DNA of 5,213 nt, from contig SDZP01000263.1 of assembly GCA_004144935.1 (NCBI GenBank), positions 1 through 5,213 on the forward strand. Direction: 5' to 3'. This document shows, in pieces, positions 1 through 5,213 of the stretch (the stretch's first letter is position 1; every line of letters starts with the position of its first letter). The notes below the pieces were generated by a model, which was not told where the DNA came from, searched no databases, and was given only the letters and a program-made list of their open reading frames with translations. This stretch comes from Caulobacteraceae bacterium (GTDB lineage Bacteria; Pseudomonadota; Alphaproteobacteria; Caulobacterales; Caulobacteraceae). The translations under genes and the position numbers were made by a program.

Positions 1-607
1 TGCGTGACGGCCGGGTCTCGCGCACCGCCAGGATGGCGAAGGAAAAGACCACCCCGATGGCCCCCAGCAGCAGGAAGCAGTTGCGCCAGCCCAGTTTCGG
101 TCCCAGCACCCCGGCGACCAGCAGGCTGACCCCGACCCCCAGCGGCACCCCGATATAGTAGAAGCCCGAGGCGAAGCCGCGCTTCTCCGGCGGAAAACGG
201 TCGGCCAGCAGCGACATGGCCGTCGGCGTGAGCGCCGACTCGCCGATGCCGATGAACACCCGCGGCAGGGCCAGGCTGAGAAACCCGCGCGCCAGGCCGG
301 AGGCGGCGGTCAGGGCGCTCCAGACGAACATCGCCCCGGCGATCAGCCGCGGCCGATGCACCAGATCGGCCAGCGCCCCCATAAACAGGCCGGCGACCGC
401 ATAGAAGACCAGGAAGACCAGCCCGGTCAGCAGCCCGAACTGGCCGTTGCTGAGGCCCAGGTCCGGCACGATGAAGTTGGCGAAACTGGACAGCAGCTGG
501 CGGTCCACGAAGTTCAGCACGTTCATCAGCATCAGCATGACGAGCAGGCCATAGTCGCCGGCCGACACGCGAACGCCCCCGCCGCCCACGGTGTTCGTGG
601 CGTCCAT
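1..607 (-). CDS. MFS transporter, Spns-like, N-terminal half (partial, runs off the window start)
   Basis: The first 202 residues of an inner-membrane secondary transporter can be read leftward from the ATG at 607-605; the C-terminal half is outside the window. Six hydrophobic segments are visible at about residues 18-36, 56-78, 88-106, 113-135, 147-169 and 174-196, matching the first six-helix bundle of a 12-helix MFS protein. Family marks are NFVDRQLL at 32-39 in helix 1, a motif-A-like loop GALADLVHRPRL (77-88) between helices 2 and 3, and RVFIGIGESALTPTAMSLL (116-134) followed by ADRFPPEKRG (135-144). This pattern fits the Spns/hexuronate-like MFS group common in Caulobacterales and sphingomonads. 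The substrate cannot be told. The start is supported by a good Shine-Dalgarno sequence five bases upstream. The gene is divergent from the tetR-type gene. Family call is firm; the subfamily is inferred from remembered motifs. Confidence 0.9.
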   Translation of the reverse strand, partial: MDATNTVGGGGVRVSAGDYGLLVMLMLMNVLNFVDRQLLSSFANFIVPDLGLSNGQFGLLTGLVFLVFYAVAGLFMGALADLVHRPRLIAGAMFVWSALTAASGLARGFLSLALPRVFIGIGESALTPTAMSLLADRFPPEKRGFASGFYYIGVPLGVGVSLLVAGVLGPKLGWRNCFLLLGAIGVVFSFAILAVRETRPSR

Positions 608-612
608 CGCGT

Positions 613-620
613 CTCTCCCT
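613..620 (-). promoter_or_regulatory. Ribosome binding site of the minus-strand MFS gene
   Basis: Read on the minus strand this is AGGGAGAG, ending five bases before the ATG at 607-605. It is the best purine-rich stretch in the leader and fixes the chosen start. Confidence 0.7.
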
Positions 621-632
621 GCCGGTACGCGT

Positions 633-644
633 CGCCAGCTGGCG
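633..644. repeat. Perfect 12-bp palindrome in the leader of the minus-strand MFS gene
   Basis: CGCCAGCTGGCG is a perfect palindrome 25 bp upstream of the MFS start codon. It lies where a repressor site or a short 5'-leader structure would be expected. A second small inverted repeat, TGTC-N5-GACA, lies next to it at 649-661. No partner protein is identifiable, and short palindromes arise easily in GC-rich DNA, so a regulatory role is only a possibility. I saw no convincing -35/-10 pair for the MFS gene. Confidence 0.4.
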
Positions 645-696
645 CTTCTGTCTGACCGACAACGGACTGTCGCGCGCGCGATGCGCTTGGACAACC

Positions 697-764
697 CTCC
701 ACCGTCATCCCGGCCGGAGCGCGGAGCGCCGGGTCGCCTGCGCCGCCCGGCATGACGACTGGAG
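697..764. repeat. Short intergenic palindromic repeat (TCATCCCGGC type)
   Basis: The outer arms are imperfect inverted copies: CTCCACCGTCATCCCGGC at the left (697-714) against GCCGGG...ATGACG...GGAG features at the right (745-764), whose complement reads CTCCAGTCGTCATGCCGGGC. The interior contains GGAGCGCGGAGCGCCGGG, which can fold back on the left CCCGG. The core TCATCCCGGC also occurs in the larger element at 1441-1611. Elements of this look are dispersed in many intergenic regions of Caulobacterales and related alphaproteobacteria; that is from general knowledge, and copy number could not be checked here. It sits between the two divergent genes and has no T-run that would make it a classical terminator. 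Confidence 0.55.
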
Positions 765-782
765 ACGAAAACCAACAAAATG

Positions 783-834
783 AAAAATGGACGCGACCGT
801 CCACTTGTAAAAGTGGACGCGAGCGTCCAGTTAT
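783..834. promoter_or_regulatory. Nested palindromic operator, probably for the adjacent TetR-family repressor
   Basis: Two 16-bp sites of form TGGACG-N4-CGTCCA lie at 788-803 and 814-829, with centres 26 bp apart. The whole stretch is a near-perfect tandem repeat of a 26-bp unit (783-808 and 809-834, 22 of 26 positions identical). The facing halves form a third, longer inverted repeat with 9-bp arms, CGTCCACTT-GTAA-AAGTGGACG, at 798-819. The complete 788-829 block is therefore an imperfect 42-bp palindrome about 808.5. Paired inverted repeats directly upstream of a tetR-type gene are the usual place for autoregulation by TetR-family dimers. The block ends 10-11 bp before the repressor start, so a bound repressor would cover its promoter or start region. 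I could not place a convincing -35/-10 pair. Binding by this repressor is inferred from position and symmetry. Confidence 0.8.
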
Positions 835-839
835 CCGCC

Positions 840-1406
840 ATGACCGCCCCTCGCCCCTTGCGAAGCGACGCCGCCCGGCGTCGAAGCGCCGTTCTGACGG
901 CCGCCGCCGAGGTGTTTGGCGAGCAGGGGATCGACGCGCCGCTGGAAGCGGTGGCCGATCGAGCGGGTGTCGGAAGGGCGACATTGTATCGGAACTTTCA
1001 GGGCCGGAACGCCCTTATCCGCGCAGTGCTGGATGAGGCTTTCGATGTGCTGGAAGCTCGGGCGTCCGACCTTGCCGACCAGCCCGGCGGACTTTTCGAC
1101 CTGATCGAGGACATGGCGTTCATTCAGGAACAGGCCGGCGCCCTGGCCGACGCCCTGCGCAAGGCCGATCTCGGCGCCGGACAGGCGCGCCGCATCCAGG
1201 CCCGCATCCGGCGCCTCTTCCGCAAGCCGATCCGCGCCGCGCGCCGGGCCGGGCTCGTGCGCCCGGATCTGGACGCCGACGACGCCCTGCTGATCACCCG
1301 CATGCTCGGCGGCGCCCTGCGCGGCGCGGCCGTGGACGGGCGGCGCGAGCGGGCGGTCGCGCTGCTGCTCGACGGACTCACCGCGGGGAGCCGGGCGCAT
1401 GCATAG
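840..1406 (+). CDS. TetR/AcrR-family transcriptional repressor
   Basis: This 188-residue cytoplasmic protein has the typical length of the family. The N-terminal DNA-binding domain occupies about residues 10-58, with RRRSAVLTAAAEVFGEQG (13-30) as helix 1 and the turn region, and LEAVADRAGVGRATLYRNF (35-53) as the helix-turn-helix. The rest is a helical ligand-binding and dimerisation domain ending in RPDLDADDALLITRMLGGAL (141-160), a tail seen in many efflux-linked TetR proteins. The inducer cannot be predicted. An in-frame ATG at 780 would add 20 residues, but that extension is encoded by the palindromic operator and does not look like protein, so the ATG at 840 is preferred. It has no clear Shine-Dalgarno sequence, so it may be leaderless or weakly translated. 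The efflux genes follow on the same strand after a 224-bp gap, which suggests this is their local regulator. Confidence 0.92.
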   Translation: MTAPRPLRSDAARRRSAVLTAAAEVFGEQGIDAPLEAVADRAGVGRATLYRNFQGRNALIRAVLDEAFDVLEARASDLADQPGGLFDLIEDMAFIQEQAGALADALRKADLGAGQARRIQARIRRLFRKPIRAARRAGLVRPDLDADDALLITRMLGGALRGAAVDGRRERAVALLLDGLTAGSRAHA

Positions 1407-1440
1407 GCTCCATCAGCAATCGGACTTAGCCCCAACCTTT

Positions 1441-1611
1441 CCGCTCATCCCGGCGAACGCCGGGAACCAGTTCGTAGAGCGCGGTGCTTGTGGCCTTGGC
1501 GCAGTTGGCCGGCCTTGTGTCCTCCGCCCTACCTCGCGAGGCGGGTACGAACGCCAATTAGGACAGGCAGAGCCCTATGAACTGGGTCCCGGCGTTCGCC
1601 GGGATGAGCGG
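1441..1611. repeat. 171-bp intergenic element with 40-bp terminal inverted repeats (MITE/REP-like)
   Basis: The left arm 1441-1480 and the complement of the right arm 1572-1611 match at 37 of 40 positions, including the first 25. Each arm contains its own small hairpin, CCCGGCG-N2-CGCCGGG (1449-1464 and 1588-1603). The 91-bp centre has further symmetry: TGTCCT (1518-1523) pairs with AGGACA (1560-1565), and CCTCGCGAGG (1532-1541) is a perfect palindrome. There is no transposase gene and no clear target-site duplication. Such paired GTCATCCCGGC/GCCGGGATGA elements are familiar as dispersed non-coding repeats in alphaproteobacteria, and when mistranslated they give peptides like WVPAFAGM. It occupies most of the 1407-1630 gap. 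As RNA it would fold into a long hairpin between the repressor and pump messages, which could attenuate, stabilise or process the transcript. No T-run follows, so it is not a standard intrinsic terminator. Confidence 0.8.
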
Positions 1612-1619
1612 ATGTTGTT

Positions 1620-1624
1620 GGAGG
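1620..1624 (+). promoter_or_regulatory. Ribosome binding site deciding the start of the efflux permease
   Basis: GGAGG lies six bases before the ATG at 1631. It supports that start over the in-frame ATG at 1577, which falls inside the right arm of the inverted-repeat element. Confidence 0.75.
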
Positions 1625-1630
1625 CTGGAG

Positions 1631-3298
1631 ATGCCCAGTAAGCCCAGACCCGCCCCCATCGTCTGGGCCCTGCATGAGCGACCGACCATTCCCGGCTCCG
1701 CCCCGACCCCGGACCACCATCCCCGCCTGCGCGTCGCCTACGGCCTGATCGGCCTGCTGGTCGGCCTGACCGGCGGCCTTGGTAACGCTCTGGTCAGCGT
1801 CAACCTCGCCACCTTCCAGGGGGCGCTGGGCCTCTCGCCGGTGGAGGCCGCCTGGATCCCCATCGTCTTCACCATGACCAGCGTCTGCGCTAGCATCCTG
1901 CTGTTCAAGGTGCGCCAGCAGTTCGGCCTGCGGCTGTTCGCCGAGCTCGGCCTCAGCGTCTACGTCCTGCTGATGATCGGCGACCTGTTCGCCCAGTCCT
2001 ACGGCTCGACCCTGCTGGTCCGCGCCGCCAGCGGCTTCGTCGGATCCTGCCTGACCAGCATGGGCATCCTCTACATGCTGCAGGCCTTCCCGGCCGCCCA
2101 CCGCATCAAGGCCATCATCATCGGCATGGGGCTTTCGACCCTGGCCATCCCCCTGGCCCGGCTGTTCTCCAGCGACCTCATCCAGGTCGCCGAATGGCGC
2201 GGCCTGCACATCTTCGAACTGGGCCTGGCCCTGCTGTCGCTCGGCGCGGTGACCATCCTCAAGCTGCCGCCGTCGGACAAATTCAAGGCCTTCGAAGGCC
2301 TCGACCTTGTCAGCTTCGGCCTGTTCGCCGGCGGCATGGCCCTGCTCTGCGCCGCCCTCGGCCTCGGCCGGGTGGTCTGGTGGACGGAAGCGGCCTGGAT
2401 CGGCTGGGCCCTCTGCGGCGCACTGATCCTCATCGTCAGCGCCTTCGTCATCGAGCACAATCGCAAGAACCCGCTGTTGCAGACCCGCTGGATGGGCAGC
2501 GCCGACATCCTGCGCCTGGCGCTGGTCTCCATCCTGGTGCGGGTCATCCTCTCGGAACAGACCGTCGGGGCGGTCGGCCTGATGACGGTGGAGGGCATCG
2601 GCAGCGACCAGCTGCGCGGCCTTTTCGCCATCATCCTGATCGCCACCATCACCGGCAGCGCGGTCAGCGCCCTGACCATGAATCCGGCCAACCTCGGCCC
2701 GCCGCTGCTCGCCGCCCTCGCCCTGATGGCCATCGGCGCCTTCATGGACAGCGACGCCAGCAACCTGACCCGGCCGGAGAACCTCTACCTCAGCCAGGCC
2801 ATCCTCGCCTTCGCCGCCTCCCTGTTCCTCGCCCCCGCCCTGCTGTTCGGCATCGCCCGCGCGATGGCCCAGGGCCCCAGTTACATCATCAGCTTCGTGG
2901 CCGTGTTCAGCGGCGCCCAGACGCTTGGCGGGCTGATGGGCTCGGCCCTGATCGGCACGGCCCAGGTGGCCCGCGAGAAGTTCCACTCCAGCCAGCTGGT
3001 CGAGCGCCTCAACCCGGCCGACCCGCTGGTCGCCCAGCGCCTGCAACAGCTCGGCGGGGCCTATGCCCGCACCCAGCCCGACGCCGCCCTGCGCCAGGCC
3101 GAGGGCGGCGCCCTGCTCGGCCAGCAGGCGACCCGCGAGGCCAACATCCTCGCCTACAACGACGTCTTCCTGGCGATCTCCGTGATCGCCGCCCTGACCT
3201 TCCTCTGGATCGGCTTCCTCTACCTGCGCGCCCGCCTGCGGACGCGACGGGAAGCCCTGGCCCTGCAGCGGGCGAACCCCGCCTCGGGCAATTTGTGA
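1631..3298 (+). CDS. DHA2/EmrB-type MFS efflux permease, 14 membrane segments, with divergent motifs
   Basis: This 555-residue inner-membrane protein is the likely energised pump of the tripartite system, moving an unknown, probably hydrophobic compound. About 14 hydrophobic segments can be placed: 35-57, 73-92, 104-121, 127-150, 158-178, 191-211, 226-246, 254-273, 293-314, 327-348, 356-373, 387-410, 418-441 and 508-531. A hydrophilic 60-residue loop (445-507) before the last helix is usual for EmrB-like proteins. Family-like landmarks are AAWIPIVF (73-80), RAASGFVGS (131-139) and EWRGLHIFEL (188-197). Unusually, the helix-1 acidic residue is absent (NALVSVNL, 52-59), the motif-A loop reads FKVRQQFGLRLF (92-103) without Gly/Asp, and the helix-5 GPxxGG antiporter motif is replaced by GMGLSTLAIPLARLF (165-179). 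The start at 1631 has a GGAGG six bases upstream; the ATG at 1577 would add 18 residues translated from the repeat. The next gene starts one base after the stop. Confidence 0.88.
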   Translation: MPSKPRPAPIVWALHERPTIPGSAPTPDHHPRLRVAYGLIGLLVGLTGGLGNALVSVNLATFQGALGLSPVEAAWIPIVFTMTSVCASILLFKVRQQFGLRLFAELGLSVYVLLMIGDLFAQSYGSTLLVRAASGFVGSCLTSMGILYMLQAFPAAHRIKAIIIGMGLSTLAIPLARLFSSDLIQVAEWRGLHIFELGLALLSLGAVTILKLPPSDKFKAFEGLDLVSFGLFAGGMALLCAALGLGRVVWWTEAAWIGWALCGALILIVSAFVIEHNRKNPLLQTRWMGSADILRLALVSILVRVILSEQTVGAVGLMTVEGIGSDQLRGLFAIILIATITGSAVSALTMNPANLGPPLLAALALMAIGAFMDSDASNLTRPENLYLSQAILAFAASLFLAPALLFGIARAMAQGPSYIISFVAVFSGAQTLGGLMGSALIGTAQVAREKFHSSQLVERLNPADPLVAQRLQQLGGAYARTQPDAALRQAEGGALLGQQATREANILAYNDVFLAISVIAALTFLWIGFLYLRARLRTRREALALQRANPASGNL

Positions 3299-3299
3299 G

Positions 3300-4424
3300 A
3301 TGACGATGACCGACACCCCCCAACCTGGCGCGCCCGTAACACCGCCTGTCCTTGCTGAAGAGATTCCGCCCAGCGGCTGGACCCCGCCCTTCAGCCGCCG
3401 CAGCCTGATCATCGGCGCCCTGGTCATCCTGGCCGGGCTGACCGCCATCCTCTTCGCCTGGAAGCTGCCGCCCTTCACCAGCGACATCCAGACCACCGAT
3501 AACGCCTATGTCCGCGGCCAGGTGACCATCCTGGCGCCGCAGCTCAGCGGCTATGTCGTCGACGTCGCCGTGCAGGACTTCCAGGCCGTGAAGAAGGGCG
3601 ATGTCCTCGTCCGCATCGACGACCGCATCTACCGCCAGCGGCTGGAGCAGGCCGAGGCGGGCCTCGCCGCCGCCAAGGCGAACCTCGCCAACAGCGCCCA
3701 GGCCACACGCGCCAAACAGGCCGGGGTCGGCGGCCAGCAGGCGGTGCTGGCCTCGGCCCAGGCGGGGCTGGCCCGCGCTCAGGCCGACATGCGCCGCGTC
3801 GACGACTTGGTCGCCGACGGCTCGGTCTCCCTGCGCGAACGCGACCAGACCCGCGCCGCCCTGCAACAGGCGCAGGCCGCCGTGCAGCAGGCGCGGGCCG
3901 GCGGCGAGGCCGCCCGCCAGGACGTGCTCTCCACCGTCGTCGGCCGCGGCTCCCTGGCCGCCGCCGTCGCCAACGCCGAGGCCCAGGTCCAGCTGGCCCG
4001 GATCGATCTCTCCAACACCGTCATCCTCGCGCCGCAGGACGGCCAGCTCGGCGAGGTCGCCGTCCGCAGGGGCCAGTATGTCGCCGCCGGCACGCAGCTG
4101 ACCGCGGTCGTGCCGCGCCAGCTGTGGATCACCGCCAACTTCAAGGAGCGCCAGACGGCCAGGATGGCCCCCGGCGAGCGCGCCATCCTGCGCGTCGACG
4201 CCCTCGGCGGCGCCAAGCTCACCGGCGTGGTCGAACGCATCTCCCCGGCCAGCGGCTCGGAGTTCAGCGTCCTCAAGCCCGACAACGCCACCGGCAACTT
4301 CGTCAAGGTGGCCCAGAGGATACCGGTCCGTATACGCCTCGATCCCGGCCAGAAGTCGGCCGAGCGCCTGCGCGTCGGCATGAGCGTCGAGGCCCGGGTC
4401 GATACCTCGACGGGGGGCCTGTGA
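3300..4424 (+). CDS. EmrA/HlyD-family membrane fusion protein (periplasmic adaptor)
   Basis: This 374-residue protein, close in length to E. coli EmrA, is anchored in the inner membrane and bridges the permease to the outer-membrane channel. A proline-rich cytoplasmic N-terminus (1-30) is followed by one membrane segment at about 35-54. The hallmark TTDNAYVRGQ is at 65-74. The first lipoyl half-motif follows (VTILAPQLSGYVVDVAVQDF, 75-94, then VKKGDVLVRID, 97-107). An Ala/Gln-rich coiled-coil hairpin spans about 111-236, and the second lipoyl half has VILAPQDGQLG (241-251). The beta-barrel region includes WITANFKERQTARMAPGE (276-293), and the end carries NFVKVAQRIPVRI (333-345) and LRVGMSVEARVD (357-368). 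The start lies one base after the permease stop with no strong Shine-Dalgarno, so translation is probably coupled; ATG at 3306 is an alternative. Its stop overlaps the next start. Confidence 0.95.
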   Translation: MTMTDTPQPGAPVTPPVLAEEIPPSGWTPPFSRRSLIIGALVILAGLTAILFAWKLPPFTSDIQTTDNAYVRGQVTILAPQLSGYVVDVAVQDFQAVKKGDVLVRIDDRIYRQRLEQAEAGLAAAKANLANSAQATRAKQAGVGGQQAVLASAQAGLARAQADMRRVDDLVADGSVSLRERDQTRAALQQAQAAVQQARAGGEAARQDVLSTVVGRGSLAAAVANAEAQVQLARIDLSNTVILAPQDGQLGEVAVRRGQYVAAGTQLTAVVPRQLWITANFKERQTARMAPGERAILRVDALGGAKLTGVVERISPASGSEFSVLKPDNATGNFVKVAQRIPVRIRLDPGQKSAERLRVGMSVEARVDTSTGGL

Positions 4425-5213
4425 TGCGCCGTCTTCTGCCGCTGCTGCTGACCGGCGCCGTCGCCCTGCAGGCCTGCGCCACCACCGCCACGCCGGTCCC
4501 CGCCACGGCCGCCGTCGCCGCTCCTGCCGCCTGGCGCACGGACCCGGGACCGGCCGTCGCCATCGACAAGGCCTGGTGGACCGGCTTTGGCGATCCGGTG
4601 CTCACCCGCCTCGTCGAGACCGCCGTCGCCAGCAACACCGACATCGCCATCGCGGCCGCCCGGGTCGACGAGGCCCGCGCCCAGACCCGGGTTTCCCGCG
4701 CCGCCCTGCTGCCCACTCTCGACGCCGGGGCCGGCGCCCAGGACGCCCGGTCCTTGAACGCCTTCGGCCAGCCGACCACCGCCTACAGCGCCCAGCCGCA
4801 GCTGACCTTCGCCTACGAGGTCGATCTCTGGGGCCGGCTGCGCGACCAGGACCGGGCCGCCCGCGCCGGCCTGCAGGCCAGCCGCGACGCCCGGGACGCC
4901 GTGGCCTTGAGCGTCGCCGCCGCCACCGCCAACGGCTACATCGTCCTGCGCGGCCTCGACGCCCGCCTGGTCACCGCCGGCGAGACCCTGGCCGCCCGCA
5001 CCGAGGCCCTGCGGCTGGCGAAATCCCGCGCCGACGCCGGCTACACCTCCCGGCTCGAACTGAAGCAGGCGGAGGGCGAGTACCAGGCCGCCGCCCAGCA
5101 GATCCCGACCCTCAAGCTGGCCATCAGCCGCCAGGAGAATGCGCTCAGCCTGCTGCTCGGCCAGGCCCCGGCCGACATCCCGCGCGGCGCGAACCTGTTC
5201 GCCCTGACCCAGC
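4424..5213 (+). CDS. NodT-family outer-membrane efflux lipoprotein (partial, runs off the window end)
   Basis: The first 263 residues of a TolC/OprM-like outer-membrane channel subunit can be read; full members are usually about 450-490 residues, so roughly the second half is missing. It starts with a lipoprotein signal, MRRLLPLLLTGAVALQAC, with the lipidated cysteine at residue 18. Next come an Ala/Pro-rich linker and the family opening WWTGFGDPVLTRLVETAVAS (51-70). Then follow the first helical segment with ARVDEARAQTRVSRAALLP (79-97) and the signature YEVDLWGRLRDQ (131-142), where the first beta-strand pair meets the next long helices. LELKQAEGEYQAAAQQIPTL (211-230) and ENALSLLLGQAP (238-249) are also typical. 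The ATG shares its A with the TGA of the adaptor gene (TGATG), which points to translational coupling; a run of six G at 4412-4417 is the only Shine-Dalgarno-like stretch. With the two genes before it, it completes a three-part envelope-spanning pump. Confidence 0.93.
   Translation, partial: MRRLLPLLLTGAVALQACATTATPVPATAAVAAPAAWRTDPGPAVAIDKAWWTGFGDPVLTRLVETAVASNTDIAIAAARVDEARAQTRVSRAALLPTLDAGAGAQDARSLNAFGQPTTAYSAQPQLTFAYEVDLWGRLRDQDRAARAGLQASRDARDAVALSVAAATANGYIVLRGLDARLVTAGETLAARTEALRLAKSRADAGYTSRLELKQAEGEYQAAAQQIPTLKLAISRQENALSLLLGQAPADIPRGANLFALTQ

Noticed and set aside
216..655. Plus-strand open frames of 62 and 99 codons over the first gene
   Set aside because: They are antisense to a clear MFS coding sequence whose start and ribosome binding site are identified.
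671..680. Alternating CGCGCGCGCG tract
   Set aside because: Only about ten bases long; expected by chance in DNA of this composition and not linked to any other signal.
532..984. Minus-strand 150-codon open frame covering the intergenic region
   Set aside because: It spans the operator, a repeat, and the start of two genes on different strands, and its product is Arg/Pro-rich without recognisable features.
1449..1464. CCCGGCG-N2-CGCCGGG hairpin as a rho-independent terminator for the repressor gene
   Set aside because: No T-run follows it and the same hairpin occurs again in the other arm of the element, so it is better explained as part of the repeat.
1399..1641. Small 80-codon open frame between the repressor and the permease
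   Set aside because: It translates the 171-bp inverted-repeat element (for example PLIPANAGNQF) and overlaps the repressor end; no ribosome binding site and no protein-like composition.
2194..3303. Long plus-strand open frame in another phase inside the permease gene
   Set aside because: The product is almost entirely Arg, Pro, Gly, Ala and His, typical of an out-of-phase reading of GC-rich DNA.
1529..3496. A 655-codon open frame on the minus strand opposite the permease gene
   Set aside because: It is rich in Gly, Ala, Asp, Glu, Gln and His with no recognisable domain or membrane pattern, as expected from the antisense of a gene with G/C at nearly all third positions. The plus strand carries a clear MFS protein there.
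3009..3866. Open frame of 285 codons on the minus strand across the permease/adaptor junction
   Set aside because: Low-complexity translation with no family features; it is antisense to two well-supported genes.

Overview
The window looks like ordinary chromosome from a high-GC alphaproteobacterium, most likely Caulobacterales (Caulobacter/Phenylobacterium/Brevundimonas-like). This is inferred from the very strong G/C preference at third codon positions, from two intergenic palindromic repeats built on the core TCATCCCGGC, and from the gene types. No RNA gene, CRISPR array, transposase, phage gene or origin could be seen.

Layout. Positions 1-607 (minus strand) hold the N-terminal six-helix half of a 12-helix major facilitator superfamily (MFS) transporter of the Spns-like type; the rest lies outside the window. 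The gap 608-839 contains that gene's ribosome binding site, a 12-bp palindrome, a 68-bp repeat, and a nested palindromic operator at 783-834 just before a TetR-family repressor gene (840-1406, plus strand). The gap 1407-1630 is mostly a 171-bp element with 40-bp terminal inverted repeats (1441-1611). After it come three tightly packed plus-strand genes: a 14-helix DHA2/EmrB-type MFS permease (1631-3298), an EmrA/HlyD-type membrane fusion protein (3300-4424) and a NodT-type outer-membrane efflux lipoprotein (4424 to beyond the window end).

How they work together. The last three genes encode the inner-membrane, periplasmic and outer-membrane parts of an EmrAB-TolC-like tripartite efflux pump. 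The TetR protein probably binds the operator in front of its own gene. If transcription reads through the 171-bp element, it would control the pump as one operon; it could also affect the divergent transporter.

The most notable points are the architecture of the operator (a 26-bp near-repeat containing three overlapping palindromes), the repeat element between the repressor and the pump genes, and a permease that keeps the DHA2 layout but lacks the usual MFS motif A, the antiporter motif C and the helix-1 acidic residue. I did not find convincing evidence of a wholly new system; the pump itself is a familiar type with an unknown substrate.
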